Positions 22,216 to 32,681 of a DNA stretch of 64,000 nucleotides are shown here, piece after piece. How positions within the stretch are numbered: the first letter of the stretch is position 1; each line of letters opens with the position of its first letter. Source of the DNA: Periplaneta americana (lineage: Eukaryota; Arthropoda; Insecta; Blattodea; Blattidae); contig NC_091119.1 of assembly GCF_040183065.1 (NCBI RefSeq), positions 67,776,392-67,840,391 on the forward strand, in the 5' to 3' direction. The position numbers and the translations under genes were made by a program. Below the pieces are notes generated by a model. It had not been told where the DNA came from. It made no database searches and worked only from the letters and a program-made list of their open reading frames with translations.

Positions 22216-22273
22216 ATCGGACAAACACATTGTTGTAGCTACGTACATTTGGAAATATAGAATGTAATAATAC

Positions 22274-22385
22274 TACACACCTGTCGGCGGGCAAGGTCCA
22301 CTACTGCTGCAGAATCCTCTAGTGCTTCACTGAAACTCACGCAGTTCGCTGAACTCGAGTCAAGTTGTCTCCGTGGAGCTCAGAG
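22274..22385 (-). other. Candidate host exon ending in a splice donor, tentative
   Basis: A GC-rich island in AT-rich DNA. On the minus strand a frame with no stop, encoding PRRQLDSSSANCVSFSEALE followed by DSAAVVDLARRQ, runs into CAG|GTGTGTAGT, a plausible 5' splice site. There is no in-frame ATG, and a stop lies just upstream, so it would need an acceptor or be untranslated. I recognise no domain. It may equally be TE sequence. Confidence 0.2.
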
Positions 22386-22699
22386 CCCGACTGAAGGAAG
22401 AAGGGTTCACACTTGGTGAACCACAAGCCAACCACCGTAACTCCTGGCCTAGTTAAACAACAATGCCTCACCATTCAGCCTTCGTTAGCAACGAAAGTGA
22501 TTATTTTACAGAGTTTCTGGAAAGAAAGTGAGGGAAGGGAAAACTCTTATCTTTCTTTTGAACTGTCACATTTCTCCACCCCCTTCCAGTGAAGCTGGAT
22601 TGTGTTGGTGGCCAGCACGAGCACTTCCAGATCGAACACTATGACAGCAGTTGTGTGCTCGACCGCATCTTCCCTTATTTACAACAGTCTTGAGATTTC

Positions 22700-22700
22700 T

Positions 22701-22739
<39 letters not shown>
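22700..22739. repeat. (ATC)n microsatellite
   Basis: About 13 ATC units. Open frames across it are artefacts. Confidence 0.92.
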
Positions 22740-22900
22740 GGCGGTGTTCTTAGAGGGGGAAGTCATAGGCGGAGTTATAGGGGGGAGGGCATGGGAGGCA
22801 CTGCTTCCTAAACTTTTTTCTATTAACGTTAGAAAATATTGAATTCAAAAGGTTTTTCTTGTTTTTCTTTATGATTAAGTTTCTGTGCTTAAATTAACGA

Positions 22901-23143
22901 ATTGAAGGGTTCAGAGCCATAGTGGGCCAAGCGCCATTTATTAAAAACGGAGAAAGCAAGGGTAAAAGTTAAGTGAATACCATCATTTAATGAAGATTGA
23001 CATATAATTTAGTTTTAATGTGCACACTTTATATTATTTGCTATATGTTTCATTGAATTATGATAAGCACTTCATTTTAACTCTTGTTTTCTCCGTTTTT
23101 AATGTATGGCGCTTGGCCCAGTATGGCTCTGACCCTTTCAATT
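22901..23143 (+). mobile_element. Palindromic MITE, family M2 copy 1
   Basis: Terminal repeat of about 38 bp beginning AATTGAAGGGTTCAGAGCCA and including gggccaagcgccat; the right end is its near-exact inverse. Target duplication unclear. A truncated copy in the opposite orientation sits inside the Helitron at 42425-42590. Confidence 0.8.
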
Positions 23144-23247
23144 ATTGACTTCAGACCATGTGTCTGGACTATAATATTTATTTTAAATTTCTGAATGTAT
23201 AAGAATTTCTATACCTCATCTGAGGAATGAAAGCACTATTATATATA

Positions 23248-24996
23248 GGGTAAACATTGGTAATTTCGTGATAATTTCATGAAAACTAATTTAAAATGCA
23301 AATGTGTAAATGTATTCTTATTCCGATTTTTTCATCTAAAAGACGATAACTAGCTGTACAAATCTGGAGACATAAAAGATTGGATACGTTCTTGAATATG
23401 TGCCAAAAACCACTTTTACAACTTTAGCTGAAAGGTTGGTTATTTCGTGATAACCTTGGTAATTTCGTGATATTGCATTGATAATTTCGTGAGAGGTAGA
23501 AGAATTGTGAAAAAATTCATTACAGTCAAATGAAATTCTCATTTATTGTTACAAGACTTCAAACATAGTAATTCCGTCTAATATTCATAGCAAGAAAACA
23601 TAGAAATACATATCAACACATAACAAGAATGAAATCAAAGTAAAAATTGAAATCGAAAAGGGATCTTCTTTGCCCTGAAAGAGTGAACACTTTTATTACG
23701 GTATTTACTATAGCTTATATGACTAGGGTAACTCCAAAAATAATGCATAACGTCTGTTTAAAAATTATATTTTTATCCTACAGCTTTGCTACTTTGACAG
23801 AATGTAGATGCGTCCTTAAGGAACAAAATGTCACTTTTCCACATAATTCCTGTCCCTTTCAATTGCCTTACGTAACCTAGGAACGAGGGCCTGTAGACCA
23901 GCACGGTAAAAGTCTGGACCAACACGTCTGAGCCACTCTTTAGCAGCGTGCACAAGGGAGTCATCTTCTAACCTCGTTCCGCGAAGGGATCCTTCAGTTT
24001 ACCAAAGAGATGGTAATCGCACGGTGCCAGTTCAGGACTGTAAGGCGGATATTTCAGTGTTGTCTATCCGAATTTTCTGATCTTGTCTGTGGTCTTGTGA
24101 CTGACATATGGCTGTGTGTTGTCGTGCAATAGCAGAACATCCTGCTTCTCCCGATGTCGTCGAACACGACTCAGTCGAACTTGAATTTTCTTGAGAGTTG
24201 CAACATACGCGTCCGTGTGGCATGATGTCCACAAGCAAGAGTCCTTCTGAACCTAAAAACACAGTAGCCATAACGTTTCCTGCCGAAGGTGTACTTTTGA
24301 ATTTCTATTTCTTTGGTGAATTTGCATAATGCCACTCCATTGTCTGCCTCTGTCTCCGGTCCAAAATGGTGGAGCCATGTTCCATCTTCTGTCACATTTC
24401 TTGCAACTCATCTAGCACTTATCATTGACACTTAGCATGATAACAAATCAAACAGAAGCTACACTGAACCCATTGCGTCTCCACTTTCTTTTTTTGTTAT
24501 CACATCTTGTCTTCAGATTTCTAAAATTCCTATTGTAATACATTTTATACTATTTTAAAAATTGTAACACTTAATGCTCAACAAAATTTCGCCTCAAACA
24601 GCTAAGATTTCTATCAGTGAAGCTAAGCCTATGTGGCGACTACAGATGTATCTAAAATTCCAAAAACATTTCCTAAAATTTCATGAAGATACAATAAATC
24701 TTTGTACCAAATATCGTATGCTTACCTTTAGTAATAAGCCTGTAATGTAATTACAAACATCCACAAAATTTGTACGCCTGAGAAGTCGACGCAAACTTGC
24801 TCTCTCCAAACACAAAAGCTCACTGAAGCAACTGCAATAGTCACACAAAGCTTAGCTGTATGTCTCTGGAAACTGGATAACATATGCAATCCCTTGGCTG
24901 AAATTTGGATCTCGTAACACCATTGGTTAGTACACAAAAGAGCAAAGAAAAATTATCACGAAATAACCACTGCCACGAAATTACCAATGTTTACCC
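23248..24996. mobile_element. Inverted-repeat element with TAATTTCGTG motifs
   Basis: GGGTAAACATTGGTAATTTC at 23248 is mirrored exactly at 24996, each flanked by TATATA (target duplication therefore ambiguous, TA likely). The motif ggTAATTTCGTGATA recurs at about 23259, 23438, 23458 and 23479 and near the right end, resembling repeated transposase-binding sites. No transposase of its own was recognised; it hosts a mariner relic at 23723-24425. Confidence 0.65.
23723..24425 (-). pseudogene. Mariner transposase C-terminal two-thirds
   Basis: Minus strand: NVTEDGTWLHHFGPETEADN (first catalytic Asp nearby), GYCVF/MATVFLGSEGLLLVDIMPH, the VLLLHDN second-Asp motif in a shifted frame, YPPYSPELAPCDYHLF (third acidic residue of the D34D type), then EGSLRGTRLEDDSLVHAAKE to a stop at 23833-23831. 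These are classical mariner motifs. Multiple frame shifts and stops interrupt it. A terminal repeat (tagggtaactccaaaaataa) is visible at 23723; the 5' end is missing. Confidence 0.85.
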
Positions 24997-25207
24997 TATA
25001 TATATTGTAACAGCCTGTACTGATGTGTTAGAACTCTACAGGTGTTCAAGCAGCCACTTAAAGAAATATGAATAACACACTGCACAACAATGCAGAAAAA
25101 AAAGTGATCCCACTTAAAGACGAGCTTAATTAAAATAATTAGAATTCACATTTCATACTCGTATATCTTGCTCTTTTAAATAAACAGATAAAGTTAATGT
25201 AAAATTG

Positions 25208-25551
25208 GTCCACCGCTGTGCAGTAATGGTTAGCACGTCTGGCCATGAAACGAGCAGTTTGGACAAGTTACTTGGTTGAGGTTTTTCCGGGGTTTTTCCT
25301 CAACCAATTGAAGCAGAATTGCTGGATAATTTTCGATGTTGGACCTCGAACTCATTCCGCCATCATTAATTCACATATCATCATCCATACAATAGCCCGG
25401 GTTAAGTTCACGGTGGGACGTGCTATACTTGTACAAAAGCGCGGCCGTTCGACTACCCAATCATTCACAGAATAGGAGTGGTAAGAACGATAAACCTCAG
25501 GCTGTAATGCAAGCCTTCGGGCCCCTCTTCCTTACAAGAGAAAAAAAAAAA
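25208..25551 (+). mobile_element. tRNA-derived SINE, family 2 (long form)
   Basis: Starts GTCCACCGCTGTGCAGTAAT with an A-box-like GGTTAGCACGTC. The body carries the conserved ggtttttccggggtttttcc stretch and ends in an A-rich tail. A 9-bp duplication gtaaaattg flanks it (25199-25207, 25552-25560). The B-box region is partly eroded. The same 3' half, inverted, runs off the right end of the window at 63885-64000. Confidence 0.92.
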
Positions 25552-25770
25552 GTAAAATTGTCTGTATATTTTCTTACAATTTTAGTTTATTTTATAATAC
25601 CTTTATTAAATGATCATATTCCGATATACTGTACCAAGGTCAAGCTATAATGGGGGAGAAGATGAATGATGTCCCCCATAATCTCGTTATATCGGAATTG
25701 TATGGTTTTGCTTTGCCCCCCCCCCCCACCTCCACGAAAGAAACTGTTCTCTCTCCGCCTATGGGGAAGT

Positions 25771-26461
25771 AAAGCCGGAAGGTCCATATTGTAAACTTAA
25801 TGTCTCATAAAAGAATCACTTCCTCTTAGTGAAAGATCTCCGGACAAAATTTACAAATTTATATTTTTCTATTATTTGCATCATCGTCGTTTATCACTTT
25901 GTTATGGGGATAATGATATTCGCCTTACGAGTTTCAATCTCAGAAATGATATTTTTCACATTTCTAATCTAGAGAAGATGAGAAAGATCTTCAATGGCCA
26001 CATCTGGGACCAGTAATTCAAATTACAAACGCAAATTTTCATCGTGTGCTCTTTCCAAACTTAAGTAGAATTGTGAATCAAGTACTTGTTATAGATATAG
26101 GTAATTCATTTTCACACTTTGCATTATATCCAAAATTAGAGGTTTAAAATTAGACTAAGAGAGTGATAATCAGTAATCGGATCGTTGTGGTAATTTCATG
26201 GATTCAAGTTATATGGGCAGGGATGAAAACATTACGTCACCAATACCATTAGCGCCGGTTATGTACAGATGTTGCATAAAGAATCATACCGTGGCAATGC
26301 CTCAAGTCACTCATAGACGTCATAGACTACGCTGGTAATACACCTCCTAGGAAAACAGGAAATAATAATACAACGTTCAGTTATAGGTGGTTTTCTTTCC
26401 CAGTAGTGTCAGTACAGTACAAAGAAGCAGTTGTGTAAAGTTTCGTTTTCTTTTTGTCATA
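25771..26461. other. No gene recognised
   Basis: AT-rich flank upstream of the BED-finger relic. No motif recognised. Confidence 0.35.
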
Positions 26462-26770
26462 ATGCCGAAGAATACACACGTAAACATTGAAAAATTGAAA
26501 AATATTGTAAGTAAGTACGGTGGGGGGGGTGATACTTTCAGTTTACGCGGAGAAAGGATTATATATAAATTATGCAATTAGAGGTACAAGTTTCGAGTAA
26601 ATGGTACTTAAAACGGCACTGCAGTTCTGAGAAAATAGAATACATGCTCACAGTGAAGAGATTCCATCGGGTTTAGAACGATGCACGAATGAGATTTTCT
26701 GCAGGGATTTGTGTGATATGATGGTGCGTGCAAATACTCTTTTTCATAAATTAGAGAATGTACAGTAGTG
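26462..26770 (+). pseudogene. hAT transposase N-terminus with CGGBP1-like BED finger
   Basis: ATG at 26462 opens MPKNTHVNIEKLKNIVSKYG...IIYKLCN, then a stop; one base later the reading continues EVQVSSKWYLKRHCSSEKIE, and after another shift FCRDLCDMMVRANTLFHKLE. Order and spacing match the CGGBP1-type N-terminus of hAT transposases: start, Cys-containing half of a BED-like finger, His half (KRHCSSEK), then the DLC..MV.AN...KLEN helix. One expected finger cysteine is lost at the frame shift. The catalytic domain is absent. Confidence 0.6.
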
Positions 26771-27040
26771 GCAAAAAAAACCGGACCGACCCTTGTAGCT
26801 GATTTCAGAGCCTTGTTTACTCCAGAGCACGATAGACAGGTAACTAAGACTTTCGTGGTTCGAATCCTGCCTGGGAAGGAAGCTTTTTTTTTTGTTCCTT
26901 ATTCAAATTTATTCCCAATACTTTTCAATTGCTGGTAAAATTCATGTTCTGGGAATAATAAGTCAATTAAGTAGTAAACTATCGCTGCAATATTTACCTG
27001 CACTGAGGTTGTGTTGACACTTTGAGAGCACGAGTTGCCC
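26771..27040 (+). mobile_element. Putative tRNA-related SINE, family 3
   Basis: A B-box GGTTCGAATCC at about 26857-26867 sits ~90 bases from the start of a phrase beginning tggcaaaaaaaaccggaccg, followed by a T-run that could act as a polymerase III terminator, then body sequence. No acceptor-stem pairing consistent with a true tRNA. Boundaries are approximate; an inferred call. Confidence 0.4.
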
Positions 27041-27412
27041 ATCAATGATTAATTCCTTTCCCTCGATTAAATATTTACTAATAAAATTTACAGTCCATTT
27101 CTCGCCCAGATCGAAACACATTTCTTCATTTAATATTCTATGTTTATCATCCTATCATGAGGATAATGACTTCGCCTTACAGAGGTCCTCCTAATACATC
27201 ACTCCAGAGGTGATAGCAATCGACTAATCTTACAGCCTACTTTTCATTAAAACAGCTCTGTTATTATTATTACAAACAACATCAATGGTATGAATATATT
27301 TCAGGCTCTCTTAGATCTTGTTACATCTCCATTTGAATCGATTATTTGAGAAACCACACAAGTCCATTTTAGTCAAAACGAGTTTATTGTGTTTATGACA
27401 TTAATACATGGA

Positions 27413-27633
27413 AGGCTGGTTCACAATAAACCGGGAACGGAAACGACAACGAGAACGAGAAAGGAAATAATGTTAAAATAAAAGTATTTAAATGTGAACA
27501 TTCACAATTAACAAGAAGCTTGCCGGAGCCTGGAAACGGCAACGTGAAAGTTAATTGTGAATGCTCACATTTAAATACATTATAACAATAATTTCTTTCT
27601 CGTTTCCGTTCTCTGTTTATTGTGCACCAGCCT
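27413..27633. mobile_element. PIF/Harbinger-like MITE, copy 2
   Basis: Ends match copy 1 at 3332-3520 (AGGCTGGTTCACAATAAACC and inverse), and the interior is similarly self-complementary. The flanking trinucleotides (gga / gta) no longer match, so the duplication has eroded or an end was altered. Confidence 0.75.
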
Positions 27634-27693
27634 GTACTTGCACGTCTGCAGGAGAAAGTAGACATGTACGCCTTATTTTAAGTGATAATGTGA

Positions 27694-28125
27694 TGACCAG
27701 GCTTCGGCCTAGGGACACAGAGTAACCAGTATGAGATTTAGAGTACACGGAGTATAAATGACGTCATGGCGTGGAAAGGTGACTGCAACAGCACAGGTGG
27801 TCCGTAATATGCATTACCGTTGTGTGTATTGCTGCTTGGCTGCGGTACGTGTAACAGACTTCGGCGTAGGGACACCTGATTGAATGTTACAACTCACGTT
27901 AATACTTTAATGGTAGACATTTATTGTCTACACTAGGAATGTACTGTATATACTGTATCTGTACAGGATGAAATATATTTTGTGCCGTACTGTGACCGAC
28001 TGTTTACATGTTGAGACACGAAGTAACGGCGAGCTCCATCTCCCACTCCACTCGACCAACACAACACTATCGTCCGTGCGTTCTGAACTTCATGAGTTTC
28101 TGTGCCCACGGCCGAAGCCTGGTCA
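27694..28125. repeat. Element bounded by a GACCAGGCTTCGGCC inverted repeat
   Basis: gaccaggcttcggcc at 27694 has its exact inverse ending at 28125, and a third related motif (agacttcggcgtagggaca) lies at about 27857. Probably terminal and internal repeats of an unclassified DNA element of 432 bp. No matching target duplication was found. Confidence 0.5.
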
Positions 28126-28380
28126 AGACAGTATTTCCCTGGAGACGATAAAATCAAAAGATTATATGGAGATATATTTTTCTGGCCTAGTCGTAACAGA
28201 GATGGTGCCCCTAAAGAGTTGTAATGTGAGACTTCAATAAGATGTCAGTTATATATTTTAGAATTTTTCTTTCCCTTTTGTAATATGGACAAGATACATT
28301 ATGTACTACATTTTTACTTAAAGAGCTATTGTTCTCATTAGCTTCCGTAAAAAATATATATACAAACTATTACAATTTTG

Positions 28381-28735
28381 GAGAAGATTTGGTAGAACGG
28401 AGAAAATTCTCTCCGGCACCGGGACTGGAACCCCGGTTTCCAGCTTTACGTGCTGGCATTTTATCCACTAAGCCACACCGGATTCAGGTCCCGATGCCGG
28501 ATTGAATCCCTCTCATTTCAAGTTCTACCTACTGTATTCCCCTGTGTTGGTCTACTCTAGTGTACCGTATCATAGTATAATGTGACAGTAGACACCATGT
28601 TCAACCTCAAGCACAGAGATGCACTCATTACGAGTGACTAAGTGGCCGGGATCCTACGAAATATGGCGCCGTCTTGAATCATGAAGAGATTACTTACGCT
28701 GTATCATATTACTATTATGTACCGAAGTACATATT
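28381..28735 (-). mobile_element. tRNA-derived repeat, family T, copy a
   Basis: On the minus strand: body (ggatcccggccacttagtca), a tRNA-like segment with A-box TGGCTTAGTGGATAAA and B-box GGGTTCCAGTCCC, then gccggagagaattttctccg. Its far end carries the hairpin TATGTAC-CGAA-GTACATA at 28716-28733, a hallmark of the family. Seven copies or pieces lie between here and 31101. Confidence 0.75.
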
Positions 28736-28750
28736 ATGGAGTTTTTCAGT

Positions 28751-28905
28751 GCGGTAATTGGTGGATAAAGCGCCAGCACGTAAAACTGGAAACCCGGTTC
28801 GAGTCCCGATGCCAGACAATTTTTCTCCATTGTACCGATTCTTCTCCATATAGAAATGCAGAATTACTGCACTAAAAACGCCATATGTACTTCGGTACAT
28901 CATAG
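28751..28905 (+). mobile_element. Family T repeat, copy b (partial)
   Basis: Plus strand: A-box half, B-box GGTTCGAGTCCC at about 28796-28807, then the 3' part ending in the TATGTAC hairpin near 28882-28899. Together with copy a it forms a head-to-head inverted pair. Confidence 0.7.
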
Positions 28906-29699
28906 TAATGCTACAATTTTTACTAAAAACATTTCAGATATATGAGAAGAAACACTTGTCCACGAATTTTAGAGCACCTTGGCACACTCAAATATAATTG
29001 AAGGTTTCTTTAAAATACGTATTTACAAAAATGCACCCTAAAGAGGTAAGATCGTAATCCAATATTTATAAGTTTCAGACAGTTTTTTTTTGCGATTTTC
29101 TCATAACGTACAGCTAACGACATTGTGTAGTTTCTCAAATACGCTATTAATTCACTTCTTCTTCCCGTCTTTTCTTTACTTGCTACAGATATCTTCTTCT
29201 TTCTTGCAGGCGTAAGCTATTGTTACTGTTTCCAATACTTCATTATCTTAATATGTTGAAACTAATGCTCTTATAATCAGATATGACGTAACTATCAAAG
29301 TAAATCTTAACCTAGTTCAGTAAGGTCTCCATTAACATATCTCATCAAAAATACTAGAATCCAATCCCCGGCAGAACCTGTGATGTTTATGAATAAGTCA
29401 GTTGCTGTGACTGTCCCTTCCTGCCATTTTCATCACGGGGTCGTGATGCTCAACTGATACTTCAATAATAAAATTGTAAATTTAGACTCAAGGAATGCCA
29501 ACAAAAGAATCTAACTTTCCCTGGTACAGAATTCGTCGTGATCGCAATAGCGTGGAGTCATCTTGCTTGACATTTTAATTGTCCTCTGCCACATCTGGGA
29601 GTAATGTGCACTATTGTTGTAATATACGAACAGGAGACCAAGACTTTTTAATTGCATACTGGTGTTACAGTTGTGATACGAGTTTGCAGTTGTTTTGTA
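28906..29699. other. No gene recognised
   Basis: AT-rich spacer between the inverted SINE pair and the reverse-transcriptase fragment. Confidence 0.4.
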
Positions 29700-29870
29700 T
29701 AGGCTTACGTATCGGAAAATTTATTCGTCGACTACGAGAAAGCGTTTGATAATATTGTCAGGAGTAAATTAAGAGAAACTCTTATAAAACAAGGACTTCC
29801 TGTACACTGAGAACACATTCAACTGTTTAGTGTCCACTAGAAACTTGTATGTACAATAGTTTAACATAAT
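29700..29870 (+). pseudogene. LINE reverse transcriptase fragment (motif A)
   Basis: Plus strand reads ENLFVDYEKAFDNIVRSKLR then ETLIKQGLP, with stops following. F-V-D-Y-x-K-A-F-D is reverse-transcriptase motif A, containing the first catalytic Asp. About 40 residues are recognisable; truncated on both sides. Confidence 0.7.
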
Positions 29871-30040
29871 AGGTGAAATTTATAGGAAAATCAATCTATT
29901 TTCTGTAGAACAAGTTAGTAAACTTAACCTAGAATTGGAAAACATCCTGTTTTTAGGAAAAAACGAAAACTAGGCTTCATTTATTTAAACCAGGCTTTTC
30001 TATTCAAACAATGTACGTTTGATAATATCAATAATTTTGA

Positions 30041-30419
30041 AGGACGGATAGAACAGAGAAAAATTCTCTCTGGCACCGGGACTCGAATCCGGGTTTTCAG
30101 CTCGACGGGCTGTCGCTTTATCCACTAAGCCACACCGGATTCCAGTTCCGATGCCGGATCGAATCCTCTCAGTTTAAGTTCTACAGCTCAATTTTCCCTT
30201 TGGTGACCTACCCTCATGTACTTGTCACAGAATATGCAACAGTGGCACAATGTCCAACGCACTATGTATAGAGGTGCACTCATTACGAGAGACTAAGTGG
30301 CCGGGATCCGACGGGATGAGCGCCGTCTTGAATCATTAATTACTTACGCGTATCATATTATTATGATGTACCGAAGTACATATGAAATTTCCGTGCAGGG
30401 ATTCTGCATTACCATATGA
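30041..30419 (-). mobile_element. Family T repeat, copy c
   Basis: Most complete minus-strand copy. B-box (minus) GGATTCGAGTCCC at about 30091-30079; the body includes the gagtgcacctc and ggatcccggccact phrases shared with copies a and g; the TATGTAC-type hairpin lies at about 30366-30383. Confidence 0.75.
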
Positions 30420-30596
30420 TGAAGGCTGGATAAAACAGAGAAAAATTCTCTCCGGCATGGGACTCGAACCCGGGTTTTTTCAGCTCTATGTGCTGACGCT
30501 ATATCCACAAAGTCACACCGGATTCCAGTTCCGATGCCGGATCGAATCCCCTTAAAACTGAGCGGTAGAACTTAAACTGTGTCGTCATATGATGAA
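30420..30596 (-). mobile_element. Family T repeat, copy d (partial)
   Basis: Minus-strand tRNA-like half with B-box GGGTTCGAGTCCC; abuts copy c directly and ends at gtcgtcatatgat, with no body beyond that. Confidence 0.65.
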
Positions 30597-30681
30597 AGAT
30601 GAGTGGAACAGAGAAATTTTCTCTCCGGCACCGGGATTTGAACCCGGGCTTTCAGATCTACGTGCTGACGCTCTATCCATT
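30597..30681 (-). mobile_element. Family T repeat, copy e (partial)
   Basis: Minus-strand B-box half (GGGTTCAAATCCC), starting tgaaagatgagtggaacaga in plus-strand view; truncated at ctctatccatta, where it meets copy f head-on. Confidence 0.65.
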
Positions 30682-30775
30682 AATTTTTCTCTGTTCCACT
30701 CGTCTTTCATCACATGATGACGCAGAATTTCTGCACCGAAATATCATATGTACTTTGGTACATCATAATAATATA
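30682..30775 (+). mobile_element. Family T repeat, copy f (3' piece)
   Basis: Plus-strand 3' end only: ttttctctgttccactcgtc, then the TATGTAC...GTACATCA hairpin at about 30747-30765. Copies e and f form a short perfect fold-back around 30598-30710. Confidence 0.65.
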
Positions 30776-30800
30776 TTATATGCGAAAAATAATCACTTAG

Positions 30801-31101
30801 TGATTTAAGACGGCGCTTATTCCGTCGGATCCCGGCCAGTTAGTCACTCATAACGAGTGCACCTCTGCACATGTGTGGACACTGTGTTACTGTCATAAAT
30901 ATATATGAAGCAGTGCATGAGGATAGGCCACTAGAGGGAACCCAAGCTATGGAACTTAAACTGAGAGGATTCAATCCGACATCGGAATGGGAATCCGGTG
31001 TGGCTTAATGGATAGAGCGTCAGCAAGTAGAGCTGAAAACCCGGGATCAAATCCCGGTGCCGGAGAGAATTTTTCTCTGTTCCACTCATCTTTCATCATA
31101 T
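30801..31101 (+). mobile_element. Family T repeat, copy g
   Basis: Plus-strand copy running from gatttaagacggcgcttatt through the body to the tRNA-like segment (A-box TGGCTTAATGGATAGAGC; B-box GGGATCAAATCCC, diverged) and ctctgttccactcatctttc. It lacks the terminal hairpin seen in other copies. Confidence 0.7.
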
Positions 31102-31336
31102 AAATTCATTATGTTTAATGAGTTAAACATGAACACAGTGACATGAATAAAATTAATATACATACGTCTGTTACATAAAAATTCAAACCTACATATTCCG
31201 TGAAATTCATGTAACACTTACCCCACTGACAGAGGGTAGTTACGTTTAGATGCATAGTAAACAAGTATGCAATGCGCACAGGGTTGTCTTTCAGTGGAGG
31301 TCACTTGCTGTTAGTCTGTCATTGAGATTGTGTACA

Positions 31337-31984
31337 ATGGAGCGTCGTAAGGAGCTCAGTTCCGATTTGAAGAAGTTATTGTTCGCTTGGCTCTGAAAGG
31401 CTATTCCTATATAAAAAATAAGTAAAATAGTGCGTAAAACACATTCTACAGTGCAACACATTGTAGAAATATGTCGAAATCATGGAACTTGGAATAAATT
31501 GGCAAGAAAAACCGAGCAAAAATTGCTAAATATACCTGACGAGAGATTCATAGTTAATCAAGTTGTCAAAAATCCAAGAATAAGTGTTATACAAAATCGA
31601 ATCATGATTGAAGAGTCTTCAAATACGAAGATCAGTAATCAAACTATCTGGCGTGTGTTGTAAAAAATATGGTTACCATGGCAGAAGACCACGAAAAAGG
31701 CCGTACATTAGTGAGACAAATCAAGCTCGAAGATTGGACTTCGATAAACAACATGTTGGTAAGGATGAGGAATTTTGGAACAAGGTGATTTGGTCAGATG
31801 AGACGGAGGTAAATTTTTATGGCTCCGATGGCATTCATAGGATATGGAGAAAGCCCAACACACATAACGACAGAAAAAACACATTATCTACAGTGAAACA
31901 CGGGGTGGATGCATACTATTCTGGGAATGCATGTCTGTAAATGGTGTGGGGAATATTGAGTTCAAAGATGGGATTATGGATAAG
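31337..31984 (+). pseudogene. Tc1-like transposase, 5' two-thirds (element A)
   Basis: ATG at 31337: MERRKELSSDLKK, then after a one-base loss IVRLALKGYSYIK, KTHSTVQHIVEICRN (helix-turn-helix), PDERFIVNQVVKNPRIS (second DNA-binding subdomain), SNQTIWRVL, a stop, then YISETNQARRLDFDKQHVGK and NKVIWSDETEVNFYGSDG containing the first catalytic Asp (WSDE), then HRIWRKPN and VKHG. The reading is interrupted at 31985 by a 4-kb insertion and resumes at 36047. The ~340-residue length of the joined relic suits a Tc1 family enzyme. Several frame lesions; inactive. Confidence 0.88.
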
Positions 31985-32681
31985 TACAGTAGTTTCCCCT
32001 AACTATGGTCCACATTTGTCACATTTTTCTTTGTATATTCAGTACTATTCATCCAGATTAAGTGAAATTTTGGCTTCGGACTCTTGTAAGTGTATATTAA
32101 ATAAATATTGACATATGTGTTTGATATTATTTAATTACAAGTGTTAAAAAAAATAATAAGCATTGGTACATAGTTGTATTCTGAGTTGCCCAACTATGGT
32201 CCACTCATATATTCATGCTTGAAAGCATGAATGTACTATAGCTGGAGCTGTAATTATTCGTAGCTCAATACATTGAGTTTCTAATTTAAGGGCAGAAACA
32301 TAATCTAGCACAGAAATATTAAAAATAAATGAAAAGTACATGGATTATTTTCATTAGTACACATTGCATAAACACACAATAAACAAGTGAAATCTGAAAG
32401 TCATTTTCCTCCAATAATGAACAACTACACTCACCGGCAAAAAAATCGGGTCACCTAAAGTTTCTCAATTTTTTTTACCCATTATGAAATGAAGAAAACA
32501 TTGCTTCCCAGAAAAAAAAAAACTCTTTTTTATTATCACTTGCGCTATTATTTTCAACGCCAAGCAATGGGTATAATTAGAAAGTGTAAAAACTTACAAA
32601 TTGTTTCAATTTTCTTCCAAATGTTCAACTGATTTTGTGGCCACCCATATGTTACTAATAGCGGATATTGCCTCCCCGTGA

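Larger units (their letters stand above)
22764..25762. mobile_element. hAT-like element swollen to 3.0 kb by nested insertions
   Basis: CATAGGCGGAG at 22764 faces the inverse of ATAGGCGGAG at 25762, and ggggaagt flanks both sides (22756-22763, 25763-25770), an 8-bp duplication as in hAT. Both ends have G-rich/C-rich subterminal runs. Between them lie a MITE (22901-23143), an inverted-repeat element (23248-24996) with a mariner relic, and a SINE (25208-25551). Without these only ~0.7 kb of its own sequence remains, with no transposase. Confidence 0.65.

Noticed and set aside
26377..26577. Minus-strand 66-codon frame
   Set aside because: It is antisense to the BED-finger relic, whose plus-strand reading explains the sequence.
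27968..28240. 90-codon plus frame as a gene
   Set aside because: It spans the right inverted repeat of the element at 27694-28125 and has no recognisable domain.
28381..31101. CRISPR-like or satellite array
   Set aside because: Copies vary in orientation, length and spacing and carry polymerase III boxes; this is a cluster of tRNA-derived repeats in a eukaryotic genome.
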